A DNA stretch of 64,000 nucleotides, taken from Ohtaekwangia sp036786105 (GTDB lineage: Bacteria; Bacteroidota; Bacteroidia; Cytophagales; Cyclobacteriaceae). Location: contig NZ_DAIQRQ010000001.1 of NCBI RefSeq assembly GCF_036786105.1, positions 62,001 through 126,000 of the forward strand, read 5' to 3'. The notes beneath the pieces are model-generated. The model saw only the letters and a program-made list of their open reading frames with translations, did no database searches and was not told the DNA's origin. Position numbers and translations under genes: made by a program. The stretch's first letter is position 1; every line of letters begins with the position of its first letter. Positions 34,643-43,683 of the stretch are shown here, piece by piece.

Positions 34643-36343
34643 TCAGTGAAATTTAATGTCTTTAATTCTTAATTGAATGGACGTTGTCCCATTAAATGTA
34701 TTCTCCTCCACCGTAAAAGTCATCCGGAAAAGATCGCGCCTCGATAGTCTGTCATAGTGTTCGGCCAGATCAAATCCCACCGCCTGAAATACACTATCGC
34801 TGCCTTCCTGCGCAGCCAGAAAACGAACGTGCTTGTCTTTAAAAGACGACAGCGAATTGAAAACATAAATATTGCTGGCCTCAAAAACCGGCCGCGGATT
34901 TTCCGGACCAAAAGGAGCCATCTGTTTTAATACATTTAAAAATTTTGGTGTAATGCTGTTAAAGTGCAGCGGCATATCAATTTCGATAACGGGTGTGAGC
35001 ATTTCTTCTGTTATAGTTGAAGAAACTACTTCTTCAAATCTCCTCTGAAAGGATTCGAGGTTTTGAATATCGAGTGTTAACCCGGCAGCGTACTTGTGCC
35101 CTCCAAATTTCTCGAGCAGATCGCTACATTCTAAAATGGCGCTATAAAGATCAAAGCCATTCACGCTTCTGGCGGAACCTGTAATTTTATTGTTAGACTC
35201 TGTCAAGATCACGGTGGGTCTGTAATATTTCTCTACACACCGAGCAGCAACTATGCCAATTACTCCTTTATGCCACGTGTTCTTAAACAATACCGTTGAT
35301 TTAGCCGAGCGCAATGCCGCATCATTTTCGATCATGGCAATGGCCTCTTCGGTTATATCTGAATCGAATTGCTTACGAAGATCGTTCTTTACATTCACCT
35401 TCTCAGCCAAGTCATTCGCCTCCTGTTCTGTCTTGGCAATAAGTAATTCAACTGCCGCTCGTGCATGAGCTACTCTTCCGGCGGCATTGATGCGCGGCCC
35501 CAGAGTAAATACAACCCCGGAAATATCCAGATCGTTTTTAATGGTTGCTATTTCCTTTAAGGCTTTTAGCCCTGGTGACGGATCATCATTAAGCTTGCGT
35601 AAACCAAAATAGGCAAGCGTACGATTTTCCCCAGTGATCGGAACAATGTCTGAAGCTATACTTACCGCAACAAGATCGAGGTATTGGTATAACTCCTGTT
35701 CGTCACGAAACCTTTGCGCGTAGGCCTGGACAAGTTTAAAACCTATACCGCAGCCACTTAATTCTTTATAAGGATATGTACAATCTTTTCTCTTCGGGTC
35801 CAACACAGCTACTGCATGGGGAATATTATCGTCCGGCAAGTGGTGATCGCAAATAATAAAATCAATGCCCTTGTGATGCGCTACATCAATGAGCTCCGAA
35901 GATTTTATACCACAATCGAGAGCAATAATAAGGGTATATCCATTTTGCTCGGCCCACTCTATACCGGCCAGAGAAACACCGTAGCCTTCGGCATAACGGT
36001 CGGGTATATATACCTCGCAGTTGCTATAAAAATTATAGATATAGCTAAAAACCAATGATACAGCCGTGGTTCCGTCTACATCGTAATCGCCATAGATGAG
36101 TATTTTCTCTTCTGAATCAATGGCCTGCTTGAGCCGGTTTATGGCCTTCTCCATATCCTTCATCAAAAAAGGATCGTGAAGATGCTCCAGTGAGGGGCGG
36201 AAAAAATCTTTTGCGTTCTTAAAATCCGTTATGCCACGCTGCAGTAAAATGGAAGTGAGACAGCGGTTAACATTAATTGCTTGTGAAAGTTGATCTACTT
36301 CCTGGGATGAGGGTATTTCTTTTTGAATCCATCGTTTATACAT
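34643..36343 (-). CDS. recJ: Single-stranded-DNA-specific exonuclease
   Basis: A 5'-3' ssDNA exonuclease in recombination and mismatch repair. It is a 566-residue DHH-family enzyme: metal-binding YGDYDVDGTTAVSL (about 81-94), LDCGIKS, the DHH motif in FIICDHHLPDD (about 155-165), the DHHA1 region GPRINAAGRVAHARAAVELL, and GSARSVNGFDLYSAI. A C-terminal OB-type domain completes the usual layout. It is second in a tight operon between the collagen-like gene (4 bp upstream) and lptB. Confidence 0.95.
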   Translation of the reverse strand: MYKRWIQKEIPSSQEVDQLSQAINVNRCLTSILLQRGITDFKNAKDFFRPSLEHLHDPFLMKDMEKAINRLKQAIDSEEKILIYGDYDVDGTTAVSLVFSYIYNFYSNCEVYIPDRYAEGYGVSLAGIEWAEQNGYTLIIALDCGIKSSELIDVAHHKGIDFIICDHHLPDDNIPHAVAVLDPKRKDCTYPYKELSGCGIGFKLVQAYAQRFRDEQELYQYLDLVAVSIASDIVPITGENRTLAYFGLRKLNDDPSPGLKALKEIATIKNDLDISGVVFTLGPRINAAGRVAHARAAVELLIAKTEQEANDLAEKVNVKNDLRKQFDSDITEEAIAMIENDAALRSAKSTVLFKNTWHKGVIGIVAARCVEKYYRPTVILTESNNKITGSARSVNGFDLYSAILECSDLLEKFGGHKYAAGLTLDIQNLESFQRRFEEVVSSTITEEMLTPVIEIDMPLHFNSITPKFLNVLKQMAPFGPENPRPVFEASNIYVFNSLSSFKDKHVRFLAAQEGSDSVFQAVGFDLAEHYDRLSRRDLFRMTFTVEENTFNGTTSIQLRIKDIKFH

Positions 36344-36347
36344 CTTG

Positions 36348-37136
36348 CTAGTTTGATTCGAAGTTTATAGTGCCCTGATTACCAGATTTGCCACTGGCAC
36401 TTTCGGTTCCGGGTAAACCATCCTTTCCATTTTTGCGGGCAGGCCCCAATCCGGCAGGTCCGCGATATCCGGCTCTCCCGGGAGAACCTGCATAGCCTCC
36501 GGTAATTCTTACCACGATCTGTTTTTTGCCGATCATGTCCTTCATCCAGGAGGCAATTGCGCCATTCAGCGTTAATGTTCCTCCGTTCGCACCGTTGCCA
36601 CCAGGGCCAGCATTGCCGCCATTGGCGCCATCGCCACCCAAGCAATGAACAGTGCCGGGGCTGCCGCCTCCACCGTTTCCACCATTTCCACCTTTGCCAC
36701 CTTCACCGCCCCGAAGATCGATGATCAGCGTTCCGTTCAGTGTTATTCTTTCAAGATACAGAAAAAGGTTGATGCCCGGAGCACCATCCAGCCCACGACC
36801 TCCATTTGTTCCCGGTTGTCCGGAGCTGCAAGGCACAGAAGGACTTAGTCCTGGTTTGCCATCTCTCCCTGGCTTACCATCAATACCCCGTCCGTCAATC
36901 ACACAGTGGTTTCCAAAAATGGCCGTTTGTACCCTGAGATAATTTTCGCGTTTCAATTTGTTCAGCACCAGGCGAGATGAGTCGAGCATGATGAGCGTAT
37001 CTGCCACAAGAATATCAGACTGCCCTATATCATATACTTCATTCTTTTTAATCACCAGCGTTCCCACACGAATTTGTGCCAGAAGTGTAACGGGTAAAAG
37101 GAATAATATCAGTATAAGAGTTTTAGAGCGGGTCAT
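36348..37136 (-). CDS. Secreted collagen-like Gly-rich protein
   Basis: A 262-residue exported protein (signal peptide through LLAQ). An N-terminal beta region (about 22-85) is followed by several Gly-rich blocks. Residues about 85-125 hold irregular collagen-like G-x-x triplets (GIDGKPGRDGKPGLSP, GQPGTNGGRGLDGAPG). Residues about 140-185 are nearly all Gly and Asn (GGEGGKGGNGGNGGGG), and 225-255 hold GSPGRAGYRGPAGLGPARKNGKDGLPG. Imperfect triplets argue against a long stable triple helix. A TATTTTTG element at 37142-37149 sits only 6 nt before the ATG. Its place in front of recJ and lptB is odd for a surface protein. Confidence 0.75.
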   Translation of the reverse strand: MTRSKTLILILFLLPVTLLAQIRVGTLVIKKNEVYDIGQSDILVADTLIMLDSSRLVLNKLKRENYLRVQTAIFGNHCVIDGRGIDGKPGRDGKPGLSPSVPCSSGQPGTNGGRGLDGAPGINLFLYLERITLNGTLIIDLRGGEGGKGGNGGNGGGGSPGTVHCLGGDGANGGNAGPGGNGANGGTLTLNGAIASWMKDMIGKKQIVVRITGGYAGSPGRAGYRGPAGLGPARKNGKDGLPGTESASGKSGNQGTINFESN

Positions 37137-37206
37137 TTCCACAAAAATAAGCAGCGCAGGTTGTTTAAGGACTATCTACTGTTTTTGGACTGACTTGTAA
37201 GAAACG

Positions 37207-37236
37207 AAAAAAGCAGTGCTTTACCACTGCTTTTTT
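37207..37236 (-). terminator. Bidirectional terminator
   Basis: AAAAAAGCAGTG / CACTGCTTTTTT with a 6-nt loop. It lies 20 bp after the stop of the minus gene ending at 37257, with a T6 run on both strands. Confidence 0.85.
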
Positions 37237-37256
37237 ATTTAATCCGTAAATGATTT

Positions 37257-37895
37257 TTACTTAGAGCTTTCCGCAGGCTTTTCATTCACTACGCCTTCCA
37301 GCACATCTTTGATCTCTACGCGCTGTCCATCTTTGTACGGAACAATCCAGGCATCTTTCACACCCATTTCGCGCATGTATTTTTTGAATGTATCGGCTTC
37401 CCAGTAGTCGCGGAAAATTCCGATTGTTACTTTCTGAGGTTCACCTTCTTTTACTTCGCCACCAAAGTTCGGATTGTTATCAAAATACTTTGCGAGATCT
37501 TTATTCTTGAATGCACCAATCTGAACTTTAAACACAATGCCTTTCGAGAAGTCCATCGGGTTTATAACCGGAGTTTCTTTCAGTTGCGCAAGTTCTGCTT
37601 TGGTAGCGGTAAGCTGGCCTTTTGCCTGTGTAAGTTCATCTTCAAGTTGTGCGAGCTTTGTATCTTTCTCGCTGATCTGCCCTTGCATCTGTGTTACTTT
37701 TTGATTCAGGGAAGACACCTGCGATTCTGCCGCCTGTTTTTCTTCTGTTAATTGCTTAAGTGATTCCGGACTCTTGGAAAATTCTTTGGCTTTTTTCTTC
37801 CATTCCTTCTTTTCCTGTTTTGAAAGTTGTCCGAAAACTAGTGAAGATGAAAAAATGAAAGCCAGACAAAAAAATAAAGTAAGTCTATATTTCAT
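37257..37895 (-). CDS. Secreted coiled-coil protein with SPOR-like C-terminal domain
   Basis: A 212-residue exported protein (signal peptide 1-22, ending VFG). A basic helix (KQEKKEWKKKAKEFSKSPESL) leads into a coiled coil (about 45-110; QVSSLNQKVTQMQGQISEKDTKLAQLEDEL). The C-terminal domain (about 118-195) resembles SPOR: GIVFKVQIGAFKNKDLAKYF... KVTIGIFRDYWEADTFKKYMREMGVKDAWIVPYKDG, with the typical V-Q-I-G-A-F and A-W-I-V-P phrases. SPOR domains bind denuded peptidoglycan, so a cell-wall or division-site location is likely, by inference. Confidence 0.8.
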   Translation of the reverse strand: MKYRLTLFFCLAFIFSSSLVFGQLSKQEKKEWKKKAKEFSKSPESLKQLTEEKQAAESQVSSLNQKVTQMQGQISEKDTKLAQLEDELTQAKGQLTATKAELAQLKETPVINPMDFSKGIVFKVQIGAFKNKDLAKYFDNNPNFGGEVKEGEPQKVTIGIFRDYWEADTFKKYMREMGVKDAWIVPYKDGQRVEIKDVLEGVVNEKPAESSK

Positions 37896-37963
37896 GGCTT
37901 ATTGGTTTAAATCCCATTAAAAGTACAAATAAATTTATAATCTTTTTCAGAAAGGCCTATTTA

Positions 37964-39358
37964 TCAAAGGCTTCCCACCATTTTTTCAGGTCTTACCCAT
38001 TGGTCAAATTGCTCTGATGTGAGTAATCCCAACTCAACCGCAGCTTCGCGCAAGGTCTTGTTTTCCTTATGAGCCTTCTTGGCAATCTTCGCTGCATTTT
38101 CATAGCCAATGTGGGTATTGAGTGATGTTACCAGCATCAAAGAGTTTTCGAGGTGCTGTTTAATGATCGGCTCATTCGGCTCTATGCCTTCCGCACACTT
38201 ATCATTGAATGACACACACGCATCGCCAATCAGTCTGGCCGATTGCAATACGTTGGAAGCAATAACAGGTTTGAAAACGTTGAGCTCGAAATGTCCCATA
38301 GAACCACCTACCGATACCGCTACGTCATTTCCGATAACCTGAGCACATACCATGGTTAAGGCCTCAGGTTGCGTGGGGTTTACCTTGCCCGGCATGATAG
38401 ATGAACCTGGTTCGTTATCCGGAATAATGATTTCACCAATACCGGAGCGAGGACCAGAACTTAACATACGGATATCGTTCGCGATTTTCATAAACGATAC
38501 GGCTGCTCGCTTTAATGCTCCCGACAATTCTACCATTGCATCGTGTGCCGCGAGTGCTTCAAATTTATTGGGTGCTGTAACGAATGGAAGACCGGTAAGT
38601 TCTGCTATCTTTTTAGCAACCAGCACATCATAGCCTTTGGGCGTGTTCAGACCCGTGCCTACAGCAGTACCCCCAAGCGCCAATTCGCGTACAACTTCCA
38701 ACGCATTCTTGATTGCGCGGACACTGTTATCAATCTGCTGAACGTATCCTGAAAATTCCTGACCGAGTGTAAGTGGCGTAGCATCCATAAAGTGCGTACG
38801 ACCCGTCTTAACAATATTTTTATAGGTTTCAGATTTTCTAGCCAATGTATTGCGCAGCTTCGTCATGCCCGGCAACGTAATATCCACTACCTGCTTGTAG
38901 GCTGCAATGTGCATGGCAGTAGGGAATGTATCGTTTGACGATTGTGATTTATTCACATCATCGTTCGGGTGCAGCACTTTTTTTTCATCGGTAAGTTTGC
39001 CCCCTTGCAACACGTGTGCTCGGTAAGCTATTACCTCGTTTACGTTCATATTGCTTTGTGTGCCTGAACCGGTTTGCCAGATCACCAGTGGAAATTCGTT
39101 ATCCAGTTTTCCGGCGAGAATCTCATCACACACTTTTGCGATCAAATCTTTCTTTTCTGCTGTAAGAACACCAAGTTCCTGGTTTGCCATGGCAGCAGCT
39201 TTTTTCAAATAGGCGAAGGCGTATATAATTTCCTTCGGCATACTCGCTTCCGGGCCAATCTTAAAATTGTTTCGTGAACGTTCGGTTTGGGCTCCCCAGT
39301 ATTTATCGGCAGGAACCTGCACCTCTCCCATGGTGTCTTTTTCAATGCGATAGCTCAT
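37964..39358 (-). CDS. fumC: Class II fumarate hydratase
   Basis: Hydrates fumarate to malate in the TCA cycle. From the ATG at 39358 it has 464 residues, the usual length; the open frame extends 15 residues further without support. Signatures: YRIEKDTMGEVQVPADKYWGAQTERSRNNF at the start, GSGTQSNMNVNEVIA (about 99-113), TGRTHFMDATPLTLGQEFSGY, and the fumarase/aspartase signature GSSIMPGKVNPTQPEAL (about 318-334). Confidence 0.97.
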   Translation of the reverse strand: MSYRIEKDTMGEVQVPADKYWGAQTERSRNNFKIGPEASMPKEIIYAFAYLKKAAAMANQELGVLTAEKKDLIAKVCDEILAGKLDNEFPLVIWQTGSGTQSNMNVNEVIAYRAHVLQGGKLTDEKKVLHPNDDVNKSQSSNDTFPTAMHIAAYKQVVDITLPGMTKLRNTLARKSETYKNIVKTGRTHFMDATPLTLGQEFSGYVQQIDNSVRAIKNALEVVRELALGGTAVGTGLNTPKGYDVLVAKKIAELTGLPFVTAPNKFEALAAHDAMVELSGALKRAAVSFMKIANDIRMLSSGPRSGIGEIIIPDNEPGSSIMPGKVNPTQPEALTMVCAQVIGNDVAVSVGGSMGHFELNVFKPVIASNVLQSARLIGDACVSFNDKCAEGIEPNEPIIKQHLENSLMLVTSLNTHIGYENAAKIAKKAHKENKTLREAAVELGLLTSEQFDQWVRPEKMVGSL

Positions 39359-39735
39359 AGCAGAATTTTTAATTTGTGCGGCAAAAATATAGCAAGCGAT
39401 CACAAAAGCGAAACGATTGCAGGCCGGATCACAAGCCTGTCATGAAAAAGTTTCAGACCCGGGCAGAGAAAGAAATTAAACTGGTAAACTGACGGAGCTT
39501 GTTTGAATTCAGCACACAACGTTCAAAAACGTGAATCCGAGATTATCAGCAATGATTTTCTTTACAGCAGACTCTGAGATAAGTCGCTGTCAGAAATTCA
39601 TCCGATACCTGATTCAATCGGTTTGCCCAGCCATGAAAAAGCCTGTTCTTCATTACCCGCGTCAAGATCATGTCTTTTAACGGGTAACTTTATGCGCGCC
39701 AGCCTGCATACTCGGTCAAATCGAGCATTGAAAAA
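39359..39735. other. 377-bp region without a convincing gene; holds the fumC promoter
   Basis: The fumC promoter is at its left edge: on the minus strand TTTC-N20-TATTTTTG, with the -7 element at 39382-39389, 24 nt before the ATG. The rest holds a 7-bp inverted repeat (TTACCCG at 39653-39659, CGGGTAA at 39681-39687) and a weak 41-codon frame on the minus strand (39546-39671) that looks like chance. It may contain an unannotated small RNA. Confidence 0.45.
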
Positions 39736-40128
39736 TTATAATGCAGTATGTTTTGTGCGGATAAATTTCCGGTCGATCCAGTTCAGCAAGAGTATAAAAA
39801 GACCACCAAAAAGAAATACACCTTTATAGTTTGCTATCGCCGATAGGAATCCTGCTGTGGGTACAAAGCCGGCAAAAGCGGAAGTGACGATCATAACAAT
39901 AAAGAGCACAACAATACCTGCTACCAACCAAAAGTGCTCGCGTTTTAAAGAACGACTTTGTTGCAGCTCGATCTTTTTAACAACAGATAAAGCAAAGTTC
40001 TTTGGCAAAGAATATTCCGGCTTTTTTTGAAGAGCGTTGAACACCTGCTGGTAAACTTTATCATCCGGTTCGGAAGAAACAAATCCAGCTTCTATTTTTT
40101 CCTGAAGTTTTTTATCGTCTTCGCTCAT
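39736..40128 (-). CDS. Probable anti-sigma factor (membrane)
   Basis: A 130-residue protein with a soluble N-terminal part (about 1-65, KLQEKIEAGFVSSEPDDKVYQQVFNAL) and two transmembrane helices (about 68-90 and 100-117). Its ATG overlaps the stop of the ECF sigma gene (ATGA), the usual arrangement for a sigma/anti-sigma pair. It lacks a zinc-finger HxxxCxxC motif, so the assignment rests on context and topology. Confidence 0.65.
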   Translation of the reverse strand: MSEDDKKLQEKIEAGFVSSEPDDKVYQQVFNALQKKPEYSLPKNFALSVVKKIELQQSRSLKREHFWLVAGIVVLFIVMIVTSAFAGFVPTAGFLSAIANYKGVFLFGGLFILLLNWIDRKFIRTKHTAL

Positions 40129-40688
40129 AGCAATTCTTCTTTAGCAATATACTTCTTTACTTTTTCTTTCAGGAGCATGCGTGCCCTAAAAAGATAGTTC
40201 TTTACGGTGCCCTCTGGCATTGAAGTTACTTCTCCAATTTCCTCATAGCTCATGCCTTCCAGATGATATAACGTAAGCACAGTTTTATAACTGGCAGGCA
40301 GTTGATCAACCAACTTCAAAACAAAATGGTCCATGTCTTTTTCTTCCAGCAGTGACTCTGGGTTTTCATCTTCAATAAAGAATGATGAAAATCGTTCTTC
40401 ATCAGGAATATCGTCTAACTTGATCTTGCGCTTACGCAGGTGATTGATGGCGTGGCGATAAGCAATGGTTGCTATCCATGTGGAGAGCCTGGATTGAAAA
40501 TTAAATTCGCCAAGTTTTTCGTAGACTTTCAAAAATACATCCTGGCAAAGCTCTTCCCGCTCTTCATCATTTTTCACCAGGCGGCCAACCATGTGGGCAA
40601 CGAGCCTTTCATGCTGTTTGATCAACAGCGTGAAGGCCTGCATATCTCCCTGTATAGTTTTAGAGATGAGCGCCCGATCATTTATCAT
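40125..40688 (-). CDS. ECF-type RNA polymerase sigma factor
   Basis: A 187-residue group IV sigma factor, from the ATG at 40688 (the frame extends to a TTG at 40712). Region 2 is LCQDVFLKVYEKLGEFNFQSRLSTWIATIAYRHAINHLRK. Region 4 is LPASYKTVLTLYHLEGMSYEEIGEVTSMPEGTVKNYLFRARMLLKEKV. Its partner gene follows directly with overlap. A DUF6249 gene lies divergently 158 bp away and may be part of its regulon, by inference. Confidence 0.92.
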   Translation of the reverse strand: MINDRALISKTIQGDMQAFTLLIKQHERLVAHMVGRLVKNDEEREELCQDVFLKVYEKLGEFNFQSRLSTWIATIAYRHAINHLRKRKIKLDDIPDEERFSSFFIEDENPESLLEEKDMDHFVLKLVDQLPASYKTVLTLYHLEGMSYEEIGEVTSMPEGTVKNYLFRARMLLKEKVKKYIAKEELL

Positions 40689-40846
40689 TGGTCCGTTAGA
40701 CAATGCCGGCAAAGAAGATGTTGCAGGAAAGTAATAAAATTTTCAAGCCAAAGAATTTGCTTGAAAAAAGGAAACAGGCTCTGCAACATTTCGATGAGGG
40801 ACTGTGTCTCACGCTCCAAACAGAAACAAACAAAATATAGAATAAT

Positions 40847-41185
40847 ATGGAGCACGTTCTTATGCCTATCGCCATCATCGGAAGTTTTGGTACCAGTATA
40901 TATTTCTTTACCAAGGTGCTTACCGATTACATCCTTAAAAAGAAAATGATTGACAAGGGGTATGTTAATGAAGAGAGTCAATCAATATTCAAAGCGCACA
41001 CGGCAGAGAATAAATTTTCTTCTCTTAAGTGGGGCCTCATCGCATTGTTCGGAGGTATAGCACTTATCGCTATGGACTATCTGGAAGTGAGCCCGGATTC
41101 TACTCTACCCTACGGAATGTTTGCCGTTGCGCTTTCAGCTGGTTTCCTGATCTACTACTTCCTGGTAAAACGTGAGATTAAGTGA
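40847..41185 (+). CDS. DUF6249-like small membrane protein
   Basis: A 112-residue protein with three hydrophobic helices (about 4-26, 63-80, 90-106) separated by a soluble segment containing KKKMIDKGYVNEES. This helix, soluble K-M-x-x-G, two-helix order is typical of the DUF6249 group, which often sits next to ECF sigma/anti-sigma genes. Role unknown. Confidence 0.7.
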   Translation: MEHVLMPIAIIGSFGTSIYFFTKVLTDYILKKKMIDKGYVNEESQSIFKAHTAENKFSSLKWGLIALFGGIALIAMDYLEVSPDSTLPYGMFAVALSAGFLIYYFLVKREIK

Positions 41186-41250
41186 TCTCTGTTCGTTAGT
41201 TGATCTTCTTTATAAAACCCTCATTTCTTTTTCTCCCAAACCCCTATACC

Positions 41251-43683
41251 ATGCTTAGAAATTATATACAGGTTGCCTTGCGCAATCTGCGCCGGCATAA
41301 GTTTTTTTCTTTCATTAACATTTTCGGTCTTGCCATCGGCATGTCTATCTGCCTCGGCATTATGATGCTGGTTGCCGACCAGATGATGTACGATCGGTAC
41401 AATACAAAACGTGATCGCGTATACCGAATCATCACACGCTATCTTAATCCTGATGGCTCCATGTCGGGTAATGATATGTCTACTGCACCACAACCACTCG
41501 CCTCCATTCTCCAGGAAGAATATACAGGAATATCAAAAGCTGTGAGAATCCGCAGAGGTTTCGGCAATATGTGGCTGGATATAGAACCAGGGCGAGATAT
41601 AAATATACCTTTATCGGGATTCTTTGTTGACCCGGAAGCGCTTGATGTTTTCGAATATGAATTAGAACTGGGTGATGCAAAAACTGCCTTGCGCGATCCA
41701 TATTCTGTTGTGCTCACAAAAAATGCTGCAAAGAAATTATTCAGACAAGACAATCCACTGGGTGAAGTTATCAAGGTTGGCAAACTGGGCGACTATAAAG
41801 TTACCGGTGTGCTGAAAGACAACGGCCGGAAATCGCACATTGTGTTTGAAGGTCTTGCATCTTATTCGACCATCAAAAGTCTGGAAGCAGACAGCACCTT
41901 TAACAGCGCCGATTCAGGTTGGGATAATTTTACAGCCGGTTGGGTATATCTTTTGCTGGAGCCTGGACACACAGCTGATGAAGTGGAAAGCAAGCTGAGC
42001 ACCATTGCAAAAAAACAACAGCAGGCAACACAACCAGGTGACAAGCAACCGCGCGGCTATATTTTCTATCTGCAAAACCTTTCAAGCATAACGCCCGGGC
42101 CGTTCATCAATAATCCGATCGGGCCTTTTATGCCCATGCTCTTTGTATATTTTTTTGGTGGGCTCGCGCTAATTATCATGATTACTTCGTGTTTTAATTA
42201 CACAAATCTCTCCGTTGCACGTGCATTGACCCGTGCCCGAGAGATTGGTGTGCGAAAAGTAAATGGTGCTTTTCGCTACCAGATTTTCTTTCAGTTTATT
42301 TCAGAAGCTGTCATCATTTCACTCTTCGCGTTGGCACTCTCCCTTCTTTTTCTGCTCGCGGTAAAACCTTTCATGCTCAACCTGCAATTTGCCAAAGCAC
42401 TGAAGTGGGACCTGGAGGGCAACGTGTATGTGTATGGTATATTTGCATTGTTCAGTGTAGTAATCGGTATGCTTGCAGGTTTCTTTCCGGCAGTAATTCT
42501 TTCAAAGTTTCAGCCGGCCAAAGTGTTAAAGAATATTTCGGGTATGAAGCTCTTCTCTCGACTGGCGTTGCGAAAATCTTTGCTGGTGATTCAGTTTACC
42601 CTTTCTCTCATCTTCATTATTTCAGTGTTGTTGTTGTATAACCAGTTACAACTTTTCGTTCGGGCCGATCATGGTTTTTCGATGGAGCGCAAGATCAACG
42701 TGCGACTGAGCAACACATCGTATGCTTCACTCAAAACGCAACTCAACACATACAGCAATATTGAAAATGTAGCCGGAGCGTCACACATGCCTGCCATAGG
42801 AGTTACGTATGGCGATGGCTTCAAAAGAGAACTACAGGAAAAAGACAGCAAATTGCTGGATTACTTTTTTGTTGATGAAGATTACCTGGCAAACATGGAC
42901 ATACAATTGGTAGCAGGAAAAAATTTCGATTCACAAAACGTTGAGCACAATAAAAAATCTATTCTCCTGAATGAAGAAGCCGTAAAAGAATTTCAGTTTA
43001 CTTCTCCTCACGATGCCGTCGGAGAAATTCTATATCTGCAGGAAGATTCATCCCGTTACGAAATTATTGGTGTAATCAAGAATTATAACCACCAGATGAT
43101 GGTGAGCAAACTGGAAGCGATGGCATTGCGTTATGATCCGGAGCAATTCAAAATGGTGCAGGTAAAATATACCGGCCCGCACGATGAAGCTGTAAAAAAT
43201 ATCGAGGCGGCGTGGGCCAGGATCAATCCAACACTGAAAGTTGACTATAAAGATTTTGATGAGGAAGTGCGCTCATTTTATAAAACTGTGTTCAGTGATT
43301 TTGTGAGCATCATTGGCATTATCGCTTTCATGGCTATTGTTATCTCTTGCCTCGGACTATTGGGAATGGCTACGTATTTAACCGAAACGCGAATGAAAGA
43401 AATTTCCATTCGTAAAATTCTTGGTTCCAGCGATCGGGCCCTTGTTGTGTTACTTTCAAAAGGTTTCTTCATGTTGTTAATTTTTGCCATTGTATTAGCT
43501 GTTCCCATTGCCTGGTTGATTAACAACATGTGGCTGGAGCAGATTGCCTACCGAACAGAATTGAATTTTAATGTTATAGCATTGGGCGTGTTGATTCTCA
43601 TTCTTCTGGGTGGTATCACCATCGGCTCACAAACTGTTCGCGCAGCATTCGCTAATCCGGTTGATAATTTGAAAAACGATTAG
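41251..43683 (+). CDS. ABC transporter permease, FtsX/MacB family
   Basis: An 810-residue inner-membrane protein with the duplicated Bacteroidota layout: first helix with MLRNYIQVALRNLRRHKFFSFINIFGLAIGMSICLGIM, a large periplasmic MacB-PCD domain, and an FtsX domain (about 275-440; ARALTRAREIGVRKVNGAFRYQIFFQFISEAVI). A second periplasmic domain and a second FtsX domain (about 670-805; ETRMKEISIRKILGSSDRALVVLLSKGF) follow. Such permeases power efflux or lipoprotein-related transport with a separate ATPase, which is not nearby. The ATG at 41251 gives the conserved start. Its stop overlaps that of the convergent comF gene. Confidence 0.9.
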   Translation: MLRNYIQVALRNLRRHKFFSFINIFGLAIGMSICLGIMMLVADQMMYDRYNTKRDRVYRIITRYLNPDGSMSGNDMSTAPQPLASILQEEYTGISKAVRIRRGFGNMWLDIEPGRDINIPLSGFFVDPEALDVFEYELELGDAKTALRDPYSVVLTKNAAKKLFRQDNPLGEVIKVGKLGDYKVTGVLKDNGRKSHIVFEGLASYSTIKSLEADSTFNSADSGWDNFTAGWVYLLLEPGHTADEVESKLSTIAKKQQQATQPGDKQPRGYIFYLQNLSSITPGPFINNPIGPFMPMLFVYFFGGLALIIMITSCFNYTNLSVARALTRAREIGVRKVNGAFRYQIFFQFISEAVIISLFALALSLLFLLAVKPFMLNLQFAKALKWDLEGNVYVYGIFALFSVVIGMLAGFFPAVILSKFQPAKVLKNISGMKLFSRLALRKSLLVIQFTLSLIFIISVLLLYNQLQLFVRADHGFSMERKINVRLSNTSYASLKTQLNTYSNIENVAGASHMPAIGVTYGDGFKRELQEKDSKLLDYFFVDEDYLANMDIQLVAGKNFDSQNVEHNKKSILLNEEAVKEFQFTSPHDAVGEILYLQEDSSRYEIIGVIKNYNHQMMVSKLEAMALRYDPEQFKMVQVKYTGPHDEAVKNIEAAWARINPTLKVDYKDFDEEVRSFYKTVFSDFVSIIGIIAFMAIVISCLGLLGMATYLTETRMKEISIRKILGSSDRALVVLLSKGFFMLLIFAIVLAVPIAWLINNMWLEQIAYRTELNFNVIALGVLILILLGGITIGSQTVRAAFANPVDNLKND

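Noticed and set aside
36652..36942. Pro-rich 96-codon open frame on the + strand
   Set aside because: It is the antisense of the Gly-rich collagen-like gene (GGN/GGC read backwards gives Pro codons) and has no independent support.
39546..39671. 41-codon frame on the minus strand upstream of fumC
   Set aside because: Composition looks random (Cys, His and Trp mixed, no helix or motif pattern) and no start signal is evident.
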